The translations under genes were made by a program, and so were the position numbers. The notes under the pieces are model-generated. The model was given only the letters and a program-made list of their open reading frames with translations, was not told the DNA's origin and did not search any database. Positions 1 through 8,300 of a DNA stretch of 16,657 bases are shown here, piece by piece (positions within the stretch are counted from its first letter, which is position 1; each line of letters starts with the position of its first letter). The stretch is from Gonium pectorale (Eukaryota; Chlorophyta; Chlorophyceae; Chlamydomonadales; Volvocaceae): positions 990,202 to 1,006,858 of the forward strand of contig LSYV01000026.1 of NCBI GenBank assembly GCA_001584585.1, in the 5' to 3' direction.

Positions 1-681
1 ACGGCCGCAACTGCCAACGCGGCGGCGGCCGACACTGTGACCTCCGTCAAGGTCAAGGCCCTCGCCGGCGCGGCTGAGCAGGACTTGGCGCCATCGTCGT
101 CAGAGGTGCTGCAACGGACGGGCAGCATCTCCGTATACGGCAAAGTGCAGCCCGTTGGCGGCCGTACACGTGCCGCCGTCGCTGGCGGCGCCGACGGCTC
201 GGCGACGCGCTCGGCTGAGCTGTCGCTGCCGTCGTCCATGGAGATGCCTGCCGCCAGAGCGGCGGCGCGGCTCACTGGCGGCGGCTACGTGGAGCCCCAT
301 ACGCCATCACGCCTAGGACGTGTGTCGGCCCAGGGTCACCTCGGCACCTCGGCTGCTGCCACCGCTACTTGTCCGGCCGGTAGCTTCCCTGTCGACAAGC
401 ACCGGGAAGCCGAAGGCGTTGCTCCCGATGGCGCTTCCCTAGCCACCCCCGCTGCTACCTCGGCGTCTGCCGTTGTTAGCGCTGCCTCTGTTTCCGTCGC
501 CGCCCCAGCTAACGCTGCCGCCGCCGGCCACACCGCCGCCAGCCCAGTCGTGCATAGGCCCGCGCGCAGTTTGAGTAGGCTGCAATTGGGCGGCAGTGAG
601 GGCACCCGGCAGGCTGGCGGCAGCGGGGGCGGAATCAGCGGAGGCGGGGCTGGCGGAGGCGGAGGCGGGTCATTGTGCTGA
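1..681 (+). CDS. 3' end of the last exon of an upstream paralogue (tail of a second permease-type gene, partial)
   Basis: The frame is open from base 1 to the TGA at 679-681 (226 codons), with no start codon of its own, so it enters the window already in frame. The protein is rich in Ala, Gly and Ser and looks disordered. Residues about 28-47 (DLAPSSSEVLQRTGSISVYG) are identical to a block near the end of the complete permease downstream. ATRSA-x-LS, PAA-x-x-ARLTGGG, GH-x-G-x-SA and HREAEG follow in the same order in both. The DNA is nearly identical across the block, at third positions too. The end differs: this copy finishes in a Gly-rich run and SLC. I infer that it is the cytoplasmic tail of a tandem copy of the downstream transporter, but no transporter sequence of this copy is visible. 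A truncated gene fragment or a gene sharing only the tail remains possible. Confidence 0.72.
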   Translation, partial: TAATANAAAADTVTSVKVKALAGAAEQDLAPSSSEVLQRTGSISVYGKVQPVGGRTRAAVAGGADGSATRSAELSLPSSMEMPAARAAARLTGGGYVEPHTPSRLGRVSAQGHLGTSAAATATCPAGSFPVDKHREAEGVAPDGASLATPAATSASAVVSAASVSVAAPANAAAAGHTAASPVVHRPARSLSRLQLGGSEGTRQAGGSGGGISGGGAGGGGGGSLC

Positions 682-1700
682 CGACGAAGACGGCATGCCC
701 TGTCTGTGGCTGATGCCACATGCCTCCGCGTCGCATTTGGTTCATGCGGCCCGGCAGCGGTCAAGGCCAGGCCGACTTTTCATGGCGTAGTTCATGGGCA
801 GATTTCCTGGAGGGTGTACTTGACTATCTAAACGACCAGATCAGCATATAAGCAGGCAAGTGAGGGCCCTTGCGCCCTCGAATGCATGGCTCGCGTCCGG
901 CTCATGCGGACAGCACCTGCGAACGGTGCATTTGAAGAGGGCCACCCGCAGCGTGCGGCTTTCACCCGTTTGGGGAACCCCGTGTGCATGGCATCGTGCC
1001 AAAGGGGAGCCAACGCAACGGCCCGGCCTTCCGCGCATAAGGCAAAGGCCAGAAGTGCAGAAGGCGTTTGCATAAGAACGACGGCGCATGGTCGAACGAG
1101 TGTGTCGAGTCGTACGCGCGAGCCTCGCTAAGGAGGCGGTCTGTTCGGCCGGTCTGGGGAGGGGCGACGGCCGCTAAGGAGACGGCCGGAAACAGGGCTC
1201 GCGCGTGCGCATCCGTACGGAATTTCGTGCTATACTTGAGCCAAAGTTGCCAGTGTGTTGTGAAGCGTGCGGCAGCCTACTTGGACTCCAACGTACCCAA
1301 TCTGCTGGATCGCCGACCGTGCCGCGCCCTTCCGTGGTCCCGCATTGGGGCGGCGGCTGCAACGGCGTTGCGCAATGAACTACAGGCCCCTCGGCGCCCA
1401 CCCAAACGCGCTCGACGCGTAGGGTGAGCGGCAACAGAGACGGGCGCGTGGGTGGTGGCTTCGCCGGCCGGCGTTGCTGTGGGTGACCATGGCCAGTGCC
1501 GCTGTTCCCAGATGGCAGGGGGTGGTGCTCGCCGGTGGCTGTCCAGAGTGCGCGTTGAGGGCGGGCATACGCGGTATGGGGTACGACGGCAGGCGCAGGG
1601 GGGCAATAAGAGGAAAGAAAGGTAAGGGGACGCTTGTTTTGGACGGCGGTGGAAGGGACTCCTTTGAATGCGTCAAAACACGAGCGCGCATGAGAGCTTG
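682..1700 (+). other. 3' flank / probable 3'UTR of the upstream paralogue
   Basis: No credible coding frame is present. Three short stretches resemble the 3' flank of the complete gene in the same order: about 676-705 with 15757-15800, about 905-930 with 15844-15870, and about 1420-1483 with 15879-15942. The last is the clearest, roughly three quarters identical by eye. A weaker match may continue at about 1645-1690 (with 15987-16040). The spacing is about 620 bases longer here, so this copy gained sequence or the other lost it. A TATA-like CATATAAG at about 844-851 has no gene behind it. The first Chlamydomonas-type UGUAA polyadenylation signal after the stop is at 2028-2032. Confidence 0.5.
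1114..1206. repeat. Inverted repeat (11-bp arms) enclosing a 14-bp direct repeat
   Basis: ACGCGCGAGCC at 1114-1124 is the exact reverse complement of GGCTCGCGCGT at 1196-1206. Between the arms, CGCTAAGGAGRCGG occurs twice, at 1126-1139 and 1172-1185, 46 bases apart. The block lies inside sequence that the second gene's 3' flank lacks. It could fold as an RNA hairpin or be the remnant of a small insertion. No target-site duplication was recognised. Confidence 0.55.
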
Positions 1701-2027
1701 TGTGGCAGCATTGAGTTGTCAGGTTTTGCTCCTGGTTGATTCATCGCATTGCTCGGCTACCGTACTGCACTTGCGTGTCGTAACACTGAGCTGTCGTACA
1801 CTTGCTCCCATCGGTGGGCCAAACGCCAGGCACTGCTACATCACGGTGTATTGAGGTGTGTGTGCTTTTATGCGTTGGATCCAGGCCCTGGTCGCTAGGA
1901 AGCAGCATGTCGGCGGGGGCTTGGGCGGGGCAAATCCCTGTGCGGGGTTTGTGCGGAGGGGACACGCTGCTCATATCTCCAGTGTGTGAGAAGGCCATCG
2001 AGTTCCTCCCTTTGCGTAGCGGACCGC

Positions 2028-2032
2028 TGTAA
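2028..2032 (+). promoter_or_regulatory. Candidate UGUAA polyadenylation signal for the upstream gene
   Basis: TGTAA is the usual polyadenylation signal of Chlamydomonas nuclear transcripts. This is the first one downstream of the stop at 681 and would imply a 3'UTR of about 1.36 kb. A pentamer is expected by chance in this length, so the call is weak. Confidence 0.25.
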
Positions 2033-2527
2033 GCAGTGCCTCGCTGCGGCTGCCACCGCCGAGGCCGCTGCGAGTGCGTACACCGGTACCGGTACACCTG
2101 TGTTTTAGCATTTGAGGTGTTACGGGACCGCGAGGCGTGAGTGGCAGGAGGTAGTGACGGCGCTGCCGTTGTTCTCCCATGCAACGCGGCAATCCAAGGC
2201 ATCAGGGCAGGGATCTCCGAGGGCGCCACCCATCGGCCTTGCTTGCCCTGAGACAGGTTGCAGAGGCCCCCATCCTGCCTTCCCATGTACACGAGAGCTC
2301 GCGTGTTGGTGCATCAGTCCGCAACAGTGTGCGCTCAGTCCGCGGTGCGACGGTCTGCAATGGCCCGACAGTCAAGGCCCTAGATCGGGGGGTTTTCAAA
2401 TGATCCCGGACACATTACATGTGCGCGGACGGATGCGCCGTCCTTGTATCGTGAGTCCTTATGGCCGCTTGCTAGCCTGCTGGACAGCTTTGGACCCTGC
2501 ATCAGCAGCCTAAGGCTGATTCCTCGT

Positions 2528-2617
2528 GCGCTGTGCTTGGCTACCCGTCGCGTTCGCGCAGTGCCTTGCTTGGGTATGCCCGATCGTGCAGTGCCTTGCT
2601 TGTACGCCTGCCCGTTC
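2528..2617. repeat. 30-bp imperfect tandem repeat, about 3 units
   Basis: Units at 2528-2557, 2558-2587 and 2588-2617. The last two share an exact 15-mer, GCAGTGCCTTGCTTG, at 2558-2572 and 2588-2602. The first unit is more diverged. No coding or structural role is visible. Confidence 0.6.
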
Positions 2618-2790
2618 GCAGAGTGTGGTGCCCACGGTGCGGGCTTGGTAACTCCTTTGTGCGGGGTCGGTACTCGCTGATGGTGCTTGGCCAGTTGGCC
2701 AGCCCTCTGAATGGCAGCAGAGGCTCACTTTTGCAAGGCTTGCAGCTTGGTGGTCCTTTTCTGTACTTCTGCTTTTGGTCATAGCTGTCC

Positions 2791-2810
2791 GCTCTGCTCT
2801 GCTCTGCTCT
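2791..2810. repeat. (GCTCT)4 microsatellite
   Basis: Four perfect pentamer units lie in the intergenic spacer. Confidence 0.85.
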
Positions 2811-3690
2811 GTACATGGCGTGGCCCGTGGGCTGGGCTCGCTAGCGTGCAACCGGCGGTCGGTCAGCGCGGGCTGGCCGCCTGCAGTAGCCATTACCGGT
2901 AGCTGGGGCCCTTCGTACCGATGTGGCACAGTGCCCTGCCGCGACACAGGGCGTGCGTGCTTCACCAAATGCACGACAACGCGCGTGCGTGTCGTACGTA
3001 CGGTGCTGGCGTCGTACAGATTCTCGCGCCCCTTGACCATGCGGGTGGCTCCATGGTCACTTTGCTTTGCGATGACCAACCCCGATATGCCCAGCGCCGT
3101 GCGTAGCTGGCCGTGACGAAGTTGATGTGGGCCACCATGTAAGCTCACGGTTGATTGCGTTGGAGTGAGGCCCACAGCAGTGCCAATCCGCTCCTCCTTG
3201 CACCTCGGCTTCACTCTAGCCCACTACCGGTACCCACAGGTACCGACCCTCGACGCACAGCACGGTGCACGCTTCCCGACACCAGTAGCAGCTGCATGCT
3301 GCGGAAGGCGTTCTATCGCGACAGCCCGCTGGCCCTGTGACAGCGCATCGCGCATCCTAACCTTATCCGGCGCTTGGCCACGCAAGGCAGTGCAGGGAGC
3401 TGGGTGGCTGGAACTGCATGCACGATTACCACCGGAGCCACCGGCGAAGTGGTGGGCAGGTACCCAGCCCTTGCGGCATGTGATCCGCGCAGGGCCGCGT
3501 CGGTGCCATTGATTGAAAGACAGGAGGAGTCCAGCTTTAGCCTTGGTTTCCTCGTAGCGGAGCGATCCCTGCTTTGTTTTGTGCCTGCCCGCCCTAAAGG
3601 AAACGTCGCGCCTTCGGGTGTGTCTGTCCGAAGAGGCGGACTCTGTAGATTGTCCTTCTCCAGTACGTACGGCAGGCGGCGAGCTGAAGT

Positions 3691-4958
3691 CCGTTAGGTG
3701 CATGACAGGCAGCCATTACTCTACGGCTTATTCACGCTTGTTTAATAAATAGCCCCTGCTCTATGGAAGTGGACGAGATTGGGGCGCGCTCCGCGCCTCC
3801 GCCCAAGCCGTACCGCGCGTTTCCAGCAGGATACAACCGCCCTCCGCTCGCTGCCATTTTAAAGCCTGCAGTTGGCCTGATAACTGACGCCTTCCACTCT
3901 GAACGTCTGGTGCAGGTAAACGCCTCCTGCTAAGAAGGGGCATGAGGGTTCCGAGCCTTGGCTGGCTTGCAGATGCAGGCAGATGCCATACGCGGCCAGA
4001 AGCTGCGGTGTCACCTGCTGAAAGAAGAGAGAGCCCCGGACCCCGAGACTGCTAAACCAACTTTGCGTATCAGCTGAATGAAGGTCGATCGCAAGTTGTA
4101 TGTCATGTTTTCAGCTGCACGTTATTCAGCGGCCATCGGCTTATATGTAGTTCGGTGGAAAGGACATGGTGCAATATTATACAATACCAAAAGGGCTGGC
4201 GAGGTGACGATGTGAAGGCCTATGCACTCTCGTACAATGCCGGTACCAACTTCTCCGTAGCTAGGCTTAGAAAATCTTGCAACGTCTTGCACCGAAGGCA
4301 TTATTATTATAAATTATATGACTTAATACAACTGTCCATTGACGTCCGCTTCTTGCTTCGTGCTCCTGTACGTGCTGAGCGCGTCTCGGGAGTTTCTTTA
4401 CTGCAATTACAACTTGTTCCTACTGCAGTTTATGATATATGACAGCCGTCGGCGCTTTGAACAACGGCCGAAAAACTCCAGCCAAGCGCACCCCTATCAC
4501 GGACAACTGATGTAGCTGAGCAATCGAAGATTGAACTGGTGGCTAGGCGTCTGGAGAGACCGGGGCACGGGATTCTGGGCAAACAGCGTTATGGTGAGGG
4601 TTTCCGCGCGGCCGATGAAATGGCGCATATGCGATTGTAATTCTTTGTGATTCTTGATATGGTGCATGGTCAAGTAGGACCGGTCAGTACACCGATGTCA
4701 CCTGCGTTGGCTACTAGCTCCAACAATAAAAGCCCAGTACATTTGTGGTTCTTTCAGCGAAACCACGCCCGGTGCTCCTCCGTATGGCACAGCCTAGTTG
4801 CACGAAGGGCGCACTATGAGGCCAGAGCATTAAGGGCGTTAACGTGAATGAAAATCCAAGTGCATCTTATAGTCCCATGTGTCTCCGTAGTGGCCCTACA
4901 TCTGACACTCCCATGTCATCAGTAACGTTGCAGCATTTCTACTTGTCAACTGGCCTCA
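3691..4958 (+). other. AT-richer intergenic region; presumed promoter and 5'UTR of the permease gene
   Basis: Base composition shifts towards A/T compared with the rest of the window, most strongly at about 4295-4335 (ATTATTATTATAAATTATAT). The region borders the first coding exon, so the promoter and 5'UTR of the permease must lie here or slightly upstream, but I could not identify a convincing TATA box, initiator or transcription start. An AATAAA occurs near 3741 and TGTAA at about 4635-4639. A 95-codon open frame at 4155-4442 has no recognisable features and I do not call it a gene. Confidence 0.4.
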
Positions 4959-5377
4959 ATGGATCTGATTGGTTCCCACTGCAACCTCGACTGCTTGCCC
5001 GCGGAAACTGAAACGGATGGTACTCCTGCCGCCATGCCCTATCGTTCCCAACCTCAGGCGGCGCTACCCGGCCCCCGCCACAGCCCCCCTATTTTCAACC
5101 AATCCTCCGCTTCTTGCGCCCCTCCCCTTTTTCTTTTCCCCCCTTGCCCTCATTTGCGCGTCCGCCTTTCCCTGCTCCCCGCCCAACCCACCACCGACTC
5201 GAAGCTTGGCGGCAGTGCCGAGCATGCCCACAGCGGCGGCCACGCCAGCACCACATCGCTGCGGCGCCAGACCTCCGTGGCCCGCGCCGGCAGTGCCCGC
5301 GCCCTGCACAAGCGCCGCGGCAACACAGACACCGTCAAGCTGCTCATGCTGGGCTACCGCCAGGAGCTAGCGAGGGA
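4959..5377 (+). CDS. Permease exon 1: N-terminal cytoplasmic region
   Basis: Encodes residues 1-140 (phase 2 end, donor GTGAGT). It finishes in KLLMLGYRQELARE, the conserved segment before TM1. Two in-frame starts exist: ATG 4959, and ATG 5034, whose GCCGCC context is better. The middle (5086-5195) is a long pyrimidine tract encoding Pro-rich, poorly conserved-looking sequence. It could be the end of an unrecognised intron with an acceptor near 5218 or 5235. The LRRQTS motif follows at about residues 101-106. Confidence 0.65.
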
Positions 5378-8300
5378 GTGAGTTATCCGTCCTTGAGTGC
5401 TAGCATTTGCAAGCTGTCAAAGACCAGGAGGCAATGCTTCCTCAGTGCACACGGTTATGGCCTGGGGAGTCGAGGGGCGCGGAAAGTCGAGGGGCACAAG
5501 CAAGGGGCACGGGGGCTGGTAGCGGCGAAGGGGGGGGCACGTGCACCTCGTCAGGGGCACGGCCGTCTACAGGTCAGGGGGCAGGAAACAAGGCGCGGCT
5601 GGAGGATGCGCTCCCGGCCCGTGGCCCGACGACGTGCCCGGCGATGGCCTTGTGGCACGCACGGCGGTGAAGCGGGCCGTCGGAGCGTGTGATAGTAAGA
5701 CATCCTGCCCAGTGCCGGGGACAGGGCAGCCGGTACCGGGGCGGGACAAGGCCCGGGAGCACCGCGTGGCCCCTCCGTGTGCTGTGGCCTACGGGTTCCT
5801 TGGGGCGAAAATACGTGCTCCTGCTCCTGCTGCGGCTGGGTCGTGCCCCGTCGTGCTTGGCCGTTGGTAGCACATTCACCACGCCTCTTTGGGCGGGTCC
5901 CCGCCGCCGGGGGACTGAGCTCTGTGGGAGTGCCCTGTGCCTGGATCGTCCGGCCGGCCGGCCGTGCGTTCCTCCTGCTCTACATACCCATGGATGTGCA
6001 CGGAGATCAAACCCTCCATCTCTGAAACACGGCCGCACGGAGCTCGCTATTTTTCACTCATTTTTCCCTGCAGCCCCTGAGCCACCCAGCCCCGCGCCCC
6101 CCCCCCCCCGGCCCCTCGTGCCCCTGGGGTCTTTCAGGTTCACGCTCTTCAACTGCTTCGGCTCCAGCTTCACAGCGCTCAGTAGCCTCACGGCAATCGG
6201 AGGTGAGGGTGCGGCGGATGCCGGGGCGGGGTAGCGGCTGCGGAGGCGGCGGGCCCAGGCGCGGAGGCTGCCTGGGCCCGGCCGCGGGCGCCGCTTGGCG
6301 GCAGGACAGAGGTCCGAAAGAAGGAGGAGGTAGAGCTTGCTTCAGGGTCGGGATGGGGGCGCGCGGGTGGTCTCCCTGGCTGGGTGTCGACCGAGATGCG
6401 GGGCCACGGCGCGGACGGCTTCCTGCAGGCAGCGAGCAGGATCTCTGCTGGAACTGCCACTGGCCCGCACACTGAGCTGAGCTGAGCGGCGGTGACCATG
6501 GCGGCGGCCTCGGCATGTGGGTGCGGCTGAGCCGTTGTGGCGGCGGAGGTGGGCGACCCGCCTTATCGTCAGAGCACACAACCCGCTATCACACCAGCCG
6601 GCCTCACCCCGCCCGCAACCCCACCGGCTCCACCCCGCTCTGCAGGCACGTACGGCATCGGCCTCACGTACGGCGGCCCCGTGGTCATGATGTGGGTGCG
6701 AGTGGGACCGGGTCCGGGGCCTGTGAAGCAGGTTTCTCCGGTCTGCTCTGGAAAGGGGCGATGGGGCCAGGGCCTCGGGAGGCTGCGCAGGGGTGGGACT
6801 ACACGTGGGTGTCACACCGTGGGCCCCACAGCTGCTATCTGGGAGGTGAGGGACAGGGGCGCAGGCGCGCAGCCTGGGTGACTGCGCGGCTGCGGTGGCC
6901 ATCCACGCCTGCGCGGGTAAAGGCGCTGGTCCTCAGGTTTGCCACCTCGAGTGGTGCCTGCTGCGGCTATCAAAGCTCTATTCGTGTCCACTGCCTTCCT
7001 TTCTGGCTGTCGCATCCACCCCGCTAGAGCACGCGAGACCAATCTCCATCGGCGCCGCTCTTCCTCCCTCCCCTCCACGCTTTAGGTGGGGCTGGCTGGT
7101 GGTGATGCTGTTCACGACCAGCGTAGGGCTCAGCATGGCGGTGAGGACCGGGCCGGGGGGGCGGGGCCGGGCTAGGCGGGTCGGCAGGCGGGCAGGCCGG
7201 CGTGGGCAGCGGAGAACTCAGGGGGCTAGGAGTAGGCAGTTGGCGCGAATCCGACAAGGCGCGGGGAAGGGCGGGGCGCGCGGAACTCAGGAGACACAGG
7301 GGAAAGCGGTTGGCGCGGAACTTAGGCGGCGCGGGGGAGGGCGGGTGGGTCGGGTCGTGGGAGTGGCAGCGCGGGGAGGTACCTGGGTAATCAGGGGGGT
7401 TGAGGCAGCAAGACTTTGGCGCAGGGGACCAGGATGTGGCCGAGATGAGGCCAAAGGAGGGCTGGAAGGTGGTCGGAGTGGTGACGGCGGGATGCGAGCG
7501 GGCCTTGCGGGTGTTGGTGGTGGTGATACGCGCTTGGGGACGAATGGACGGTGGTGGTGGTGGTTGGGGGGGTGCCGGGGCGGAGCGCAGTGCAAGGATC
7601 ACCCCCGCCCACACTCCCTCCACGCCCCTCGCCTACCACGCTGCGCCATGCCGGTGATGCCGCCCGCGACGCCCATATTTTGTTCAATGGCCGCTCTATT
7701 CTCGGGTGGCTAGTCCCATGACGCGCCTCGCCCCATATCGTAAGCCCCAGCTCCAGTTTCCTCCCACCCTGCCCCTTACGCCCACCCCATTCAGGTGGCC
7801 AGTGTTTTTACCCGTGTTCGCAAACCCACACCCCACCACTCCACCCCCCTGGCAGGAGCTTGCGTCCGCCTATCCCACCTCGGGGGCGCTGTACTACTGG
7901 TCGTACAAGCTGGCCCCCGCCCGGCTTAAGAACCTGGCGTGCTGGCTGACCGCCTGGGTGCTTACGATGGGCCAGGCCGCCTTCGCCGCATCCAACTTCT
8001 ACACATTCGTGCTCCTGGTCACCACGGCCGCGGAGGTGCAGTACGGTAGGTATACGGCCGTATGCCTCGTTACATGCACAAAGTTGTGCACATGGAACAG
8101 GCCCGACAGACTCCAGGCTGCTGCCGGTAGCAAGCGATTCACTGTGATGTTAGATTTATCCACATGCACCTCTGCTCCCCAGCCACCTGCACCCTTTCTC
8201 ACCACACCCTTGCGCTGCGCTCCCCAACAGGCGTCCGCTTCCGGGACGTCCACAGGCTTCTGCTGCTGTGGGGCACACTGGGGGTCATCGGACTCCTGAA

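Larger units (their letters stand above)
1701..3690. other. Intergenic spacer, GC-rich, no gene supported
   Basis: Open frames occur on both strands, but none shows family motifs, amphipathic or domain-like organisation, or codon use like the permease exons. They read as chance frames in GC-rich DNA. A UGUAA motif at 2028-2032 could end the upstream transcript, and another lies at 3138-3142. Small features include an ACCGGTACCGGT palindrome at about 2082-2093, a 30-bp tandem repeat at 2528-2617, a GCTCT run at 2791-2810 and a GTACGTAC palindrome near 2994-3001. A non-coding RNA cannot be excluded. Confidence 0.5.

Noticed and set aside
844..851. CATATAAG as a TATA box for a new gene
   Set aside because: No supported coding exon follows within several kilobases.
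1741..2292. 183-codon minus-strand open frame in the spacer
   Set aside because: No recognisable motif. The composition looks like chance translation of GC-rich DNA.
2510..3214. 234-codon minus-strand open frame
   Set aside because: It runs through a 30-bp tandem repeat and a GCTCT microsatellite and has no domain-like composition or motif.
3224..3703. 159-codon minus-strand open frame
   Set aside because: No family features, and overlapping plus-strand frames are equally open.
4155..4442. 95-codon plus-strand frame in the AT-rich block
   Set aside because: Short and without motifs. It could only be kept with transcript evidence.
4500..4560. Box C/D-like snoRNA (TGATG...CTGA)
   Set aside because: The C-box match is imperfect, the boxes are too close, and there is no terminal stem.
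6696..6701. GTGCGA as the exon 3 donor
   Set aside because: It would break the frame with exon 4. The site at 6692 restores the conserved W-G-W segment.
6895..7713. 272-codon plus-strand frame
   Set aside because: Only its 55-base exon 4 part is coding. The rest is intron sequence low in stop codons because it is G-rich.
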